From: Onchidella celtica
Lineage: Eukaryota > Mollusca > Gastropoda > Systellommatophora > Onchidiidae
Direction: 5' to 3'
Assembly: GCA_963931925.1 (NCBI GenBank)
Contig: OZ007582.1
Location: 29,924,429 to 29,988,428 of the forward strand
Length of the DNA: 64,000 bases
A program made the position numbers and the translations under genes. The notes under the pieces are model-generated. The model was not told the origin of the DNA, did no database searches, and saw only the letters and a list, made by a program, of their open reading frames with translations. The stretch's first letter is position 1. Each line of letters begins with the position of its first letter. Shown piece after piece: positions 41,001 to 53,900 of the stretch.

Positions 41001-44000
41001 TGTTTTTAGTGAGAAAGAGCTGCGCAAACACCAGACTCACTCTCTCGCCTGGACACAACTTATCCAAGTGGCAAGACAGGGTCAAGACGACTGAAAATGT
41101 ATCCAGGTGCAGGAGGATGCCAGAGGGACAGTCATATTGCCTGACCGGCTGCCTGTAGGCTACTCCACAGCCTCGCAGTCCCAACTGACTAGGGTGAAAG
41201 ACCCAAACCAAAGAACACCAATACTGGTGGATGCTCTGTGTCACGATATCCAGGCCAGAGTGACGGTATATTGCCATCTGCCCTATCAATCAACCACTGG
41301 CCTGCTGCCGCCAGCTTCGAAGCTGCGTCCGGGAAGTTTGCTCAATTCTTCGTCTGTGATTTAGGCAAACAAGCCTATGACCACACCGCTACCGGGGGCC
41401 AATATGAAGGACTCAAGTACTGAGGGTCACATTGTGCCCTAGCATGTGGCCGTTGGGTTAGATGAAACCTTCTCCGCCCTGACCGTTTGCACCGACAGGT
41501 GCACGCCCACTGATACCATGCTAGCGTACCAGTTCATGAAACAGGTTGTACTGGATTACATGTTACCAGTAGCAGATTTTTCTGACCTGACAAATGATCA
41601 AAGAATAGGTCTAGCATTAAAGTAAATTCAGTGATTTAAATTGTATAAGAACAGTTCTCCCCCCTTTTAAAGCAGGAAAGAAAGAATTAAGAAGGCAGAG
41701 AAGAAACAGAAGGTACAGGAGCAGAGGAAAAGAAAAAAGGAGTTAGCAGAGGAAAAGAAAAGGGAAGATAGAAAGAAGAAGTGGGTGATGTGGTGTGGTG
41801 ATGAAGAGCAGCCCACAGAAATGAGGCAAAATACCAGCATGAGGACGAGAAAGAGTGGGAAGACAAAGAATTAGAAAAGAGGAGAATGGGAAGGTTGATT
41901 ATCAGATCTATTTTGATATTGATCGCACAGAGACAGAGAGCATGCACTGATGACACTTACAAAAAAATAAAAAACAGGTGACTGCACGACCAGCAACTTG
42001 TGACTGCACAACCAACAGGTGACCGCACACACATGCAGTTGATGCTTACACACGAAAAGTGTCCTGACTAGCACAGAATAACTGAGAGAGAATGTTAAGT
42101 GTTCACTGACAAGCCCAAAGTTCAGTGGCCAGACGCTCGCTGGATTTTATTTACTTCTGGGCATTTACCATTTCCTGCCTCGTGACCGCACCTAGTGCAT
42201 TGACCATGTTTAGATCTAGACTAATATTTCTCTTTGAATCAAGTAGAATCTAGATTTAGATGTAGATTTAGAGCAAAATCTAGATCTAGAATCTAACTTG
42301 AAAGTCCCTGCAGCCCTGCAACCAAGTTGATTAGGCTTATGGCAGTTTGCGGTAGCCCGCTGCAGATCTAGAGTAGAATCTAGACTCTAGATCCAACCTG
42401 AATACAAAGCATGTTTGAATCTCTAGAGGCAAGTAAAATGATGGCGTAACGCCTATCTTACCCAATGTCTTGACGTCTCTGGCGAATATTTCATTCATTT
42501 CACGAGGATCTCTAAATAGATCTAGATCTAGAGCTATATTATCTGGATCTACGCTGCGTCGTTTTCGTGGTAGGCTATCTCGATCAGCTGATTGCAGCAG
42601 CAGATGAGACGGCAAGTTCAAAACATGGACAGGAAAATATTCATGTTAAATAAAAACGGGGCATGGAGAAGATGCGGCTCAACTTTCAAAATATTGTCCG
42701 TCCGTGGGCAAAACACGTATCGTCGCTATTAGAACTAGATCTAGACATGTGTATGTCCAAAACTTCTGTTTTGAGAAAGCTTGATTTGATAATTTGACGA
42801 CCAAATTCATCCCGTAAAACTGCAATAAAGCTTTGTTTTGAAATAAAATAACAAGATGTAGGGGAATGGATGTAGAATGAGGTTCAAGATCATGGCTAAA
42901 TTTAGACTTAGGGTCACCCAGGTGACCTTTGCAAGCTGATTGGGCTACTCAATACTGAGAATTTTCTCAGGCTGCCTCGTAAATGTTATTTCATTTTAAA
43001 ACAAAACTTCCAACTCTCTTTTCTAACACAAGATGCATTTGATTATTGATTTGAATATGTCGCCAATCTTACCTGTATTCAGGCATTAGTGAAACCTTTG
43101 TTTTATATCTTGCCAAGGAGGCAAGCCGTGAGGGGGGGGGGGGGGGGGGAGTCCTGTGGTTATCTAGCCTTGCCAAGTACACGTAGCAAGACATTCCAGC
43201 ATCATTTTATATAAATAACATTACATTGCAGGCTTTACAGAGAATCGTAACAATTTATTGGGCCTCGCAGGTACAAAGGCCGGCTCGGCATAAATTGTAC
43301 ATTTCTTTTATGATTTGTCTTAATAGAAAACTCGACCTTTGTTTTTGTTTGCTATGTCTCCATTGCTGAAAAGCTGGAGATCTTGTAGTATGAAGAAGAG
43401 GTATAACAAAATGCACGACATTTGTTTGAAATGCGTTGTGGCACTTATCAAGTAGTTGCACAGTCCCGATTTATTCTAAATCCTTATCGTCATACTGAAG
43501 CCGCAAAACGTTTAACGTTGAGTTTCTCAGCTGTGCAAAAAGTGGAGTCGGAACAAACAAGCACTAAGGTCGTGGAAACCTGCCTGTTATGGGGTACTTC
43601 GTGCCTTTCATGGTCTAACGGTGAGACCTCTCAACATTGAGCATTGCAGGACACAGTTTTGCTATTGTCGAGCTGGAGCGCCAGAAAACCCGAAGTCAAA
43701 CCCGAGACACAGAATATCGAGGTCTAACAAGTCGCTAAATTTCGTCCGTGGCGCTGAGTGCGTATATGCGGTGTCAGCAATGCAAAACTGTGACTCGGGA
43801 CACAGAATATCGAAACGAACCATTTCTTATCCCAAAATTTGCGTGCGTAGAAATACAGTGATTACTGCTCTTTTTTGTTAATTATGAAAGCGCGTGTTGA
43901 GAATTGTTGCATTATTGACATTGATGACAGGCGCGCAAGTCGACCTACGGAATATGACGAATTGATTCGTCTCTGTATCTTGCGTTTCGGGCGCGACCTC

Positions 44001-47000
44001 ATCCAGTCTCCATACAGCCAAAAATAACTAGTGCCAGAGAGTACGTATGTATAGAGATGTTTCACTATGGGTCGATTTGCACTGCGAGACACGGGGGCTT
44101 CCGCGAAACCATTGTTAGCATGGAGCGGAAAGTAGGTCGCTGTAATAAACTATACCTGTTTGTGCTTTTTCCGTGGCGGAGAGGAGCTTACAAACGGTTG
44201 CAAATAGTTTCAATCGGCCCAAAAATATTAACAAACCGCACTAAATAGATATGCCCACTATCTTTGGTGAAGGCGGTCTCTTTCAAATCTTCAGTTTCTT
44301 GTTTACCGCAGCGACCTAGTTTCGCGATTTGGCGGAATTGAGATCTCTCTATAGATTTATACTCGCTGCTAGTGCTCAGCAACTTGTAAGCTCGCGGTCT
44401 GCGAACACACACTATGAAGGGCGGAGTGGTTATCATCTTCATATCCTGTGTGTCGGGTCAAACTAAGGTCCAAATTGCACACAACGTATAATTGTTGTGA
44501 CGATACATTTTGTTTTGCCTTTGATCCAGAGAGTGACCTGGAGTGTACAGTGACCTGTATCCGGGAAGACGGGACTGTCCTGCCAATGGGCAATTACCGT
44601 CACTGCACTCGGTGTGACGTGTTTATACACTGCGGCCAAGGTGGTAGCACGACAAATGATTGTCCATTCGACTCCTACTTCGACCCGGTGGTGAGAAAAT
44701 GCGCAGCATCGAAAGAACCGTGGTAAGGAGAGGGTTGGCGAGTAATGGTAGTGGTACCCATTACAAAAAAAAAACATATTTCAGTACATGGAAAAGAAAA
44801 CTATATGCCAGAAAGTTGTCTTGTAGAGAAAAAAAAAGGAAAATAATCAGGTCAGCAATGTCAAAGACATTAGATACACTAAGATGAGACACTTCCTTCT
44901 TCGCGCCTCGAAAAAAATCGTGCACACAGTTTGCGTGCTGATCGGGGGCTTGGCCCATGGTGCATTGCATGAAAAGAATACTTTATACAATGATAAATAA
45001 ATGATGCGGATTTCTTACAGTGCTATTGCGACAAAAAAAAATCCAAAAATCCTGCAGTGACTGAAGTTGTAATTAAAACTTAAGTGACTTCAATCAAGTC
45101 TTAAAAGCTCAAAGGTGAACAAAATTCAATATTTTCCCTAAATGGGCATATGGCATTTGCAAAATGATTTCCGCGCATTCGCCGCTAGGTGGCGGTGCGA
45201 AATCTGTGCACGATGAAGGCGCCAGCTGTCTCATCTTATTGCATCTTGTATCTTTGGCAATTTTGAATAGGGAAGTGACCATAATTAGTATTGGTGCTTT
45301 ACTAAAAGTGAATGTTTAAGGCCCATATTGGTAATACATGTTTTTTTTTTTTTTTTCAAAAGGATCAAAGAAATTCGCCCGTTTAAAAAATCTTGACGCC
45401 TGTGGATTTACCGATCAGAAAATGTTGTGATGAAAAATCTAAGATTACGCGCCAAAAAAATTACTGCAATATGTCACGAGTGGAGTGAGCGAGATTCAAG
45501 GATTACGGGGGCATGGAAGTGTAGGATGGACTCACGGGATAGTGAGGCTGCTCATCTATATTGGGTTCTGTTAGTTAACGTGGAAGCGTGCAAGACGTGA
45601 GTAAAGTGAAGGCGATGAGGTAAATCTTGTGTAGTGAAAAGTCACTGCAAGTTAAGAGGTCCAAGGGGACAGACGTGGGAAAGCTGTCGGGAGATTGTGT
45701 TTTCCAGTGATGACTGGTAGGTTGAACTATGATTGATAATTATGATGATTGATGTACTATATTCTCCTAGGACCATGATGTAAATAAGTTATATGTGAGG
45801 AATGTGAAAGTCATTGATTACTGTGTATAGAGATGGGCGCAGTGAGCGATAGATGTAAGTTCGGATCATGGATTCGTAGCGAGTCTGAGTGCTGTGTGGT
45901 ACGGTAGAGGTGTGTTACCGTAAGAGGTGTGGTGAGTGAAATGTGGACTATTGTGAGTACGCTTGATGGTTCGTAATGAGTGGTGAAGTGGATAGTAATT
46001 GTATGGTGTTATAGAACTGTAATGTTATTCTTATAGGTGCCGGGGTCGGGCAGAGAAGCCACCCGCGGTGAGCGGACTTGTGCCGGGGTTGGGCAGAAGG
46101 CTACCCACAGGCCACCTGAGTGAAGCTGTCGTGCAGGACAGCGGGAGCACATGAGTCGTGGCAGTCTGGCCACAGACAGGGACGTTGTTATTGTCCTTAT
46201 TGCTATTCAAATGTTAATGTGCTATTACGATGTTAATGTGCTATTAAGATGTTAATGTGCCATTGAGAATATAATGTGCTATTGAAATAGTAATGTGCTG
46301 TTAAGACCTCGAGGGGAGATTGAGATACGGAGATTAGGTTGAGCAGGCGCCAATAAGAGAGGCCAGCAAGTAATATATATATAGATGTGAGGCTGAGGCC
46401 AGAGCATATTTTAGAAAGTATTATCGGGTTGTGGGCCCGTAGAAGCATGAATGTCGGGGATACTGACCATTGTATGGTATTGGAATTGAATAATGTAATG
46501 CACGTATATCGTTATTTCTATGTATAATAAATGTGTGAGTCTGTTTGGTTGTTCTGTTAAGTGTTATACTTGTTCGTTCGTGATTGTTGTCCTGTCATAA
46601 TTATTACATTTCCCAGTCTGGGATTTGTGACACAATACAACGATCAGTTTCGGAAAAACATCACAGGGGACTGGGAGCACGAGTTTCTAAAGCACTGTTC
46701 TGTGTACTGTAGAACCTCTATGTGTTTAGGTCTTTATTTTAGAAGGTTCGCGGCCCTTAGCATTTACACAGGCTCATTTTTCTTGTTTTTCTTTTTCTTT
46801 TTCTTGTTTCTGTGTGTTTTTGTGGTAGGGATTAGTTTTTTGTTTTTATTTTAGAAATTTGCCAGGGCAGCGGCCTTGTTCGGCCTGCTCTTTTCCATTT
46901 TTAACTGCCAGCAATGTGCACTCCGAATTTTTCGTCTTTATCCTAATTACCATGGGATCAGGGACAGGAATTTCCCCCCCTCCCCCCCCCCCCCGATATG

Positions 47001-47909
47001 TTCGGTGCGAGAGGCAAGCACCTTGCCTCAAGACCACTGTGCCCTGTAGAACCAATATTTCCTACTTCCAAGCTTTTATCATTTTCTGTTTCAGCACACG
47101 TCCTCGTCAACGTTATGGCATGGCGCACAAGGAAGCGGCCTTGTCCCACATCAAAGGTGGATTATTATTATTATTTCTTTTTACTAGTGAGATCAGTATC
47201 ATGTATCACTTTTCACAGCAAAAAACAGCACAGTGCTTATCATTATTGTGATCTAGCTAGCCAAGTTAGTATTCGTTTCAGATTAGGTCATAAAAACGAA
47301 CCACGAAACCTCGCAAATGACATGTTCGCACAATGGCAGATTATTTAAAAAAAATTATTTTGTGCCAAATATCTTATTAGCGCCTTGAGGGTTATTTGTT
47401 GTTTTTTCGATTGACTAGAGGGGGTACTCGGCATTACCCGGGATAAACATGTTCTCCCATCCTTCTCCCTATTCTGGAATACAATTCAGGTAACCAGATA
47501 TTTCTTCTTTTGTAAAATTAGATATTTTTGCATTTGCGCGGTTTCATGACGGGGCCAGGGGTATTTTAACTCATATAGATGTTTTACTTTCGAAACCCAT
47601 CATGCAGAGGCACATCGTCGGTCTGCTGTTGGAACCTCGTTTTTCAAAGAAAGTTATAACTGAACTGTAGCTGAGCTGTGAACACAGCGGTCCGCTAATA
47701 ACAAGCTTTGATTTTAGTTTTAACGGGACAGACAGACAGACAGAAAGACAAGGCTCAGACAGGTGGGCGGAGGGGGCGGATGGATGGATGGATGGAAGGA
47801 AGAGTGGATGGGTGGATGGAAGGAAGGGTGGGTGGATGGATGGGTAGATAGATGGATGGGTGGGTAGATGGATGGGTGAATGGATGGATGGATGGATGGA
47901 CCGGTGAAA

Positions 47910-47946
<37 letters not shown>

Positions 47947-50900
47947 TGTACGCACGTTTGACTAAATGATAACCACTACCACCCACAGAATACGTCGCTT
48001 TGAGGACAGTGTCATGCCTAGTAGACGTATCGGTAGAGACTTCGCGGGTGCGCATCCCGGGTACTCCTGGATTATCCAACACCATGTCCATGCAATGGTA
48101 CTCTTTCTTTGGGTATCATGAACCAAGTATGGAACGTCTGTACATTATTCAGGTGAGTAGACCATCCAGTGTCAGCGTCACACCTGGTGAGACCTTCTGT
48201 TTGAAAGTTACTCTAAAATGTCTCACGAAGGTACGTACCATGCAAAACAGGACCTCGGGGCACCATACAAAAACCTTGAAAACAGAATTAAATACTGTTA
48301 TGCTTATGTATTCCCAAGGTATTTGAACTGAAAAATACAAACTATTTTCAAATTAGTGGGCATAAAATCTCACTAAATTTAATAACATATCATAAATCAT
48401 TCAAATTGAAAAGAACAAAAATTCTGATAGAAAAGTGCAAATTGTGAGGTCCCAAGCAATAGATCATTTAGATTAATATGCCCAAACCCGGCACTGACAG
48501 AATCAACTTTGAGTGAGCTAGCCAGTAGTACGGCAGTTCCAATGCTTTAACAAGGGATCAAGCGACACGGTTTCATGGGCAAAGGTCGAAAGTTTCTTCT
48601 GCATTTGTGGGGTTCACTTAACACAGCATACACTTACAAGCTCGAAAGCGTGTTTCATATCGTGGCGAAGATGGATGTTGTTATAAGTACATACGTCTTC
48701 AAGTTTGTCTTTTTTTTTCCCTCGAGGCACGTATTTAGAAGCTTTTTGTGACTCCAGAGCTAGAGTTCATCTCGAAATACTCCTAACAACATATTTTTTG
48801 TTTGTTTTCCTTTTGTTTTTTGCTTGAAAGGGTAGGGGGCAGGGTTGGGGATTCGATAAAATATAGGGCTGAGGATAAGGACGGGATTAAAGATACGTAC
48901 GTACACGTACGTTCCCCAGGCGCAAAACACCTAGGGTGCATACGTACCTAAAACAACAGCCATTGAAAATAGTACCTGGCCCGCTTTTTGCCCAAACAAA
49001 CGTGGCGTTGACGGGCCTTTATGAAGTGACCAAGTCTCTCGCGCATCTAAAAGATCTACCTGTCATTAACTTACTACACTGGAAAGAATTTAGCAAAGCC
49101 GAACTATTCTTTACGACATTCTCTGACGTACCTTTATCCTATCCTGTCCTGGCTTTTTGATGAACCAATGTATCATTGGCAAATAGGTTGCCTAAGTGGC
49201 ATATCTCCTAACGCATAAAGTTTTCTTGCGTGGCGAAACGAAGTTTCCGTGATGAGACAGCATCATTCATTGAGGGTTTTGGCGATGCTCTGGTTCATCA
49301 CACTGTCACGATCACGTGCGTGAAGATGGTCACGACCACGTGTGTGATGAGTACCTAACTTATTTACCTTTTAAACCCAGCTAACAAGCCAAGCAAGCAG
49401 ACCAGCGATCAACGGACACATGGAGTGAGATTTAAATTAAACGATATTTAATTATAAATGCATGACAAAACTTATGTCAAAACATTCAACTCATGATAAT
49501 CACATACATAATCACAAAAACAGAGATATTTCAAATTTACTCTTGGGGATCATGGCTATTCTCTATTCCCCGTTTTACATCTAGATCTAATCCCTCTGTC
49601 CATAAACTTAACTACGTATACTTAATAGTCTCTGTCAACAGCTGCCCTCCTCGTTGATGCAGTTTCACGTCTCCAGAGTTCACACGATCCTTTCTAGATC
49701 TCTAACTTCGACGATAAAAGGGGAAACAGACGCCCCTGGCTTCACACAAATAAGAACACACAGTTCACACCCGCCATCGTAGATTACTTGTTCCTTGAGG
49801 GGTTCTCATCATCCCGTCCTCAGGACTCTTCAACTTGCAAACACAGCACACCGACGGTTCACACCCGCCATCGTAACTCACGAGCTCCTGAAGGGTTCCC
49901 ATCCTATCATCAGGACTTCTCAACTTCTGGTCCCCATGGCACGACCTTCCACTTGTCGCCCGGACCGATAAATTCTTCTTATTGGGAAATAAATGTGAAC
50001 ATCATGGATCCCTCACACACCTAACACTTCTGGTCCCCACTGGCACGACCTTCCACTTGTCGCCCGGACCGATAAATTCTGCGTCTTCCTTTAGGAATGA
50101 ATAACTTGGGAACCTCATAGATTCCTCACATACATAACACCCCTGGTCCCCATGGCACGACCTTCCACCTGTCGCCCGGACCACTTCTCGCTGCGTCTTC
50201 CTTTAGGAATGAATAACTTGGGAACCACGTGTGTCGAGCTTCTCCTCTACTTATACTCCCGAGGCCTTTGCACACGCGACTAGTTTAAAGCGAGTCGTGT
50301 GTATCTATTCACGCTCGTCAACAATGTTAAAAACCGTGTTTTCCCCTGCTAAGCTCACCCCCCTAGACTCGTGGCGCACAAGGCCACCGACCTTCCTCGT
50401 GATAGTAATCTTTTATGCTAGTCAACAACTTAAAAACTCCCCTTCTCCCCTACTAAGTTTACCCCCTCTATACTCGTGGCGTACAAGGTCATCAACTTTA
50501 ATCGTGACAACACGCATTTGCAAAACTTTTTTCAGATCCATACAAAACAATTTTTGAGAATATTACCAATGTGATAAGATTATAATTTTTATGAAAGTAT
50601 TAAATAGTTCTATTGTTAAACTTAAAAGCTCTGAATACGAAAAATAAAGAACTTGCACCTAAAATAGATGTAAAGGGCGCGAAGTGACCGTTATAGTAGG
50701 GTCGCTCCGTAAAACTCAAAATCAGACCAGAAAAGTTACGTGTCTTCAAGGGGTTGAAGTTAATAAAGAAGAAAAAGAAAGCAAAGGTGTGTTATTTCAG
50801 GCTCTATCAACCCCCCGCCCTCCCCCAATACCCGGTAACGGTGTCATTTTCTTTTCTGACCTGTATTGTTCTTCCCAGGAGAAGGAGCCAAACATCTCGC

Positions 50901-53900
50901 TCGACCTGAACATGGTCTTCGATTTTGCTCTAAACGAATGGACCGTACACGGTAAACTAGACTGGCTGCACCACCACCACCACCACCACAGATATCATCA
51001 ACGCCGCCATTACATGTTCAACCACCAGTATCGCCACCTCGACTGTTATCATCACCGTCGTCACCACCATTACCACCAGCATTATCACCACGGCCATTGT
51101 TACTACCACCACCATAATCACCGCCGTTACCACCACCACCACCACCATCATTATCACCATCACAGATATCACCAACACCACCATTACAACCACCACTATC
51201 GCCACTACGACTACCATCATCATCACCGTCACCACCACCATCACCACAGCCACTACTACCATTACCATAATCACCGCCCTTACCACCACTACCAACAACT
51301 GTTCTCTGTTGGATCCCTGGCCACACTGGCAATAAGGGTAATGAACCAGCAGACAAGCTGGGCAAAGAAACATTGAAACGTCCACCAATAGCATGCACTG
51401 ACTTTAAACTTGCTATTAATAACTTCATTAAATCGAGATAGCAGGGAAGATGGGATGAACAAACATCAAATAAACTCCACTTTATCCAAGATAAACGTGG
51501 ACAGGGAGCCCATGCCTCTCAACAAAATCGGAGAGACGAAAATACCCACCTCGCACACGGTTTGTTTGTTTTTTTTTACCTGGAAAGGAAGATCCCCCGA
51601 ATGTGTGGCATGCAGTTCCCATCTACCAATAAAACAATTTTAACTGAATAATTATGTAGACTTCATGCATATCCGAAGAAAGCACTATGCCTGCGGATCC
51701 ATGAAAGAATTATTTTCTGACGCGGATCCGCAGGCATAGTGCTTTCTTAGAGAGGCTGAGATCTAAGCTTACAACTTGATTTAATAACGTTATACTCGTT
51801 TACAAAACTTTTCCAGATCTATAGCCTACAAAACAACGTTTTGGGAATTTTACCAACATGTTAAAAGTATATGAATGTATTTAATTCTGTGTTAAACTTA
51901 ACAGCTCTGAATACGAAACATAAATAAAGAAAATGTACCCAAATAGACCGTGAGGGGTGCAAAGTGGCCGTTATCGTGCCGACGCGCCGTAAAACCCAAA
52001 TTCAAACGCAGATTCAAACCACCATTACCACCATCACCGCCAGCACCATCACAAGCATTACTATCACCACAAGAACACCAAGAATATTTTTAAAACAAAC
52101 AATGCTGCTTGAACTTTTCTACCTCCCTTATGCAACTCTAAGTTGTGAAACGTTGTTCCAGATTTGACCTGGTTAGGTCCCCTGTCACGTGCTGTCGAGC
52201 TGCTCCCGGACAGTGGGGATAAACAACAGGTAAGACAATTGTTTGTTTTCTTATCTCATTGTATGTTTATTGGTTTTTACCGCGACACAAATCCATCAAT
52301 AACAAACAACAAACAAAAACAGAGCATGATTTTGAAGGAAGCAAGGACCGATTATGCAAAAGAAATTTGCTTCTTGGGGCTGTTTCCATTCGGCTTCACG
52401 CTTCACATCTCATGTAGGTATGATGTGGGTTTTTTACTTACGAGGAAGATCCCCCCCCCCCCCCCCGTGGCATGCCAACTATCAATAAAATATAATTATC
52501 TTAACTGAATGTATAGACTTCATGCATATCCGAAGAAGGCGCTATGCCTGCAGATCCATGAAGGAATAGTTTTCTGCCGTGGACCCCCAGAGCGTCTTGT
52601 ACTTTCAGAAAGAGGCTAGGATCTACAACTTGTTTTGAAACTTTTATACTTATTATAAAACTCTTTTCTGATATATTTAAAACTTTTGGGAATTTTATCA
52701 ATGTAATGTAATTAATACGGAACGGTTTAATTCAGTTGTTAAATTTAGAAACTCTGAATACGAGACATACGCTCGTAAATAAAGAAAGTATACCCAAATA
52801 GACCGTGAAGGACATAAAGTGTCGTCATCGTGCCGACGTGCCGTAAAACCCAAACTCAAATCAGAATCAAAATCAAATCATGTAGGGGTCTCTCCAGTGG
52901 AAACCCGGTGAAGCTAGTAGTCATATTATGTAACATCAATGAAGGAGTAAATGGTGGCTGGGAGGATTCCTTCCTGTCCTATCGTTCGTTCAGACGCTTC
53001 TATTGCCATGCCGACGTACTTTCTCTAAAAATCGTGCAAATAAATGAAGAGGGTGTGCTCAGATTAAGACAATTAACCTATTGTTGTTTTTTATTATTTT
53101 TTTGTTTAAAATAGCTGTGGTGGCACCATTCGTTGTTTCGTGATCGATTCCATTGGGCCTTATCACTTTCAATGCCAGCACTGCAGACTCGTGAACGGTC
53201 AACGTAAATGTTACTTACAAAATTACAGAAAAGTTAAAGTCCTCAGCAGAAAATTAATGTTTCCCTACTTAGATTCTCCTAAATCACCTGAAACTACTGC
53301 AGTTATCATTATCTAAAAGTATCGGGAATTTGAAAATTGTAACTTTCCGGTGCTGGCAAGTAAAGGGCTATGCTCCATTGTTGACCCTTGAAGTAACGTG
53401 AAAAAAAAAAATGTGTCTAAAAATTCACATTTTACAAAACGAGGCGCCATAAACTGAGCGTGCACAGATCGAAATCAGTGACTTCAGCTCTCCGCACATG
53501 CTGCTGTATCTCATTCTGGTGCTACTGAAGAAAAAAAAAAAAAGGTAATTCTTCCCGATTTCGACATGCCAACAATCGGTCAGTTGAAGATTCCTTGTTG
53601 TGTTACTTTGGAACAAAAAAATATAATACTAGCTGAGGCACCCGGCATTATCCGGGTAAACCTGTGTACCCACCGTTCTATCTCTCTCTCTCTCTGTCTC
53701 TATTCGGCCCAGAAAACTTCCCATATCCTAGAGCCTTACTACAGATTTCATGCGCACCAGCACACAACGCACTCATTTCTGGTAGGGATTTGCACTTTCG
53801 CTGTCTTTCAGTTTCAATTTCAAAACAAACAGAATGCGCATGCGCAGCGTCAATGAAACCTTAAAGTGGCGAACTATGACTCGAAATAGATCTAAAATTG

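Larger units (their letters stand above)
36814..41594 (-). mobile_element. APE-type non-LTR retrotransposon (LINE family A), full-length copy 1, with nested insertion
   Basis: Flanked by a 13-bp target duplication, TGATCAAAGAATA, at 36801-36813 and 41595-41607. Runs from the 5' end on the right to a short (ATT)n tail on the left. Nearly identical to 59899-64000. Carries an upstream 199-codon frame, an endonuclease-reverse transcriptase frame and a C-terminal CCHH zinc finger. Broken by a 4-bp duplication (40423-40430) and a 476-bp nested element (38290-38765); without the nested part it is about 4.3 kb. Clade (RTE-like or other) not assigned. Confidence 0.9.

Noticed and set aside
40868..41158. 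96-codon frame antisense to the LINE 5' region (also 60332-60622)
   Set aside because: Opposite strand of the putative ORF1; no evidence to prefer it, and LINEs do not usually code there.
50684..51376. 230-codon His-rich frame
   Set aside because: It is the exon 50879-50951 read through into the CAC/CAT tract of its intron; the GTAAAC donor explains the exon's end.
52872..53215. Frame with [16 protein letters not shown] and a Cys-rich frame [18 protein letters not shown] next to it
   Set aside because: Looks protein-like but the two pieces do not join in phase, and 52229 joins 55657 in frame without them; perhaps a decayed transposon gene.
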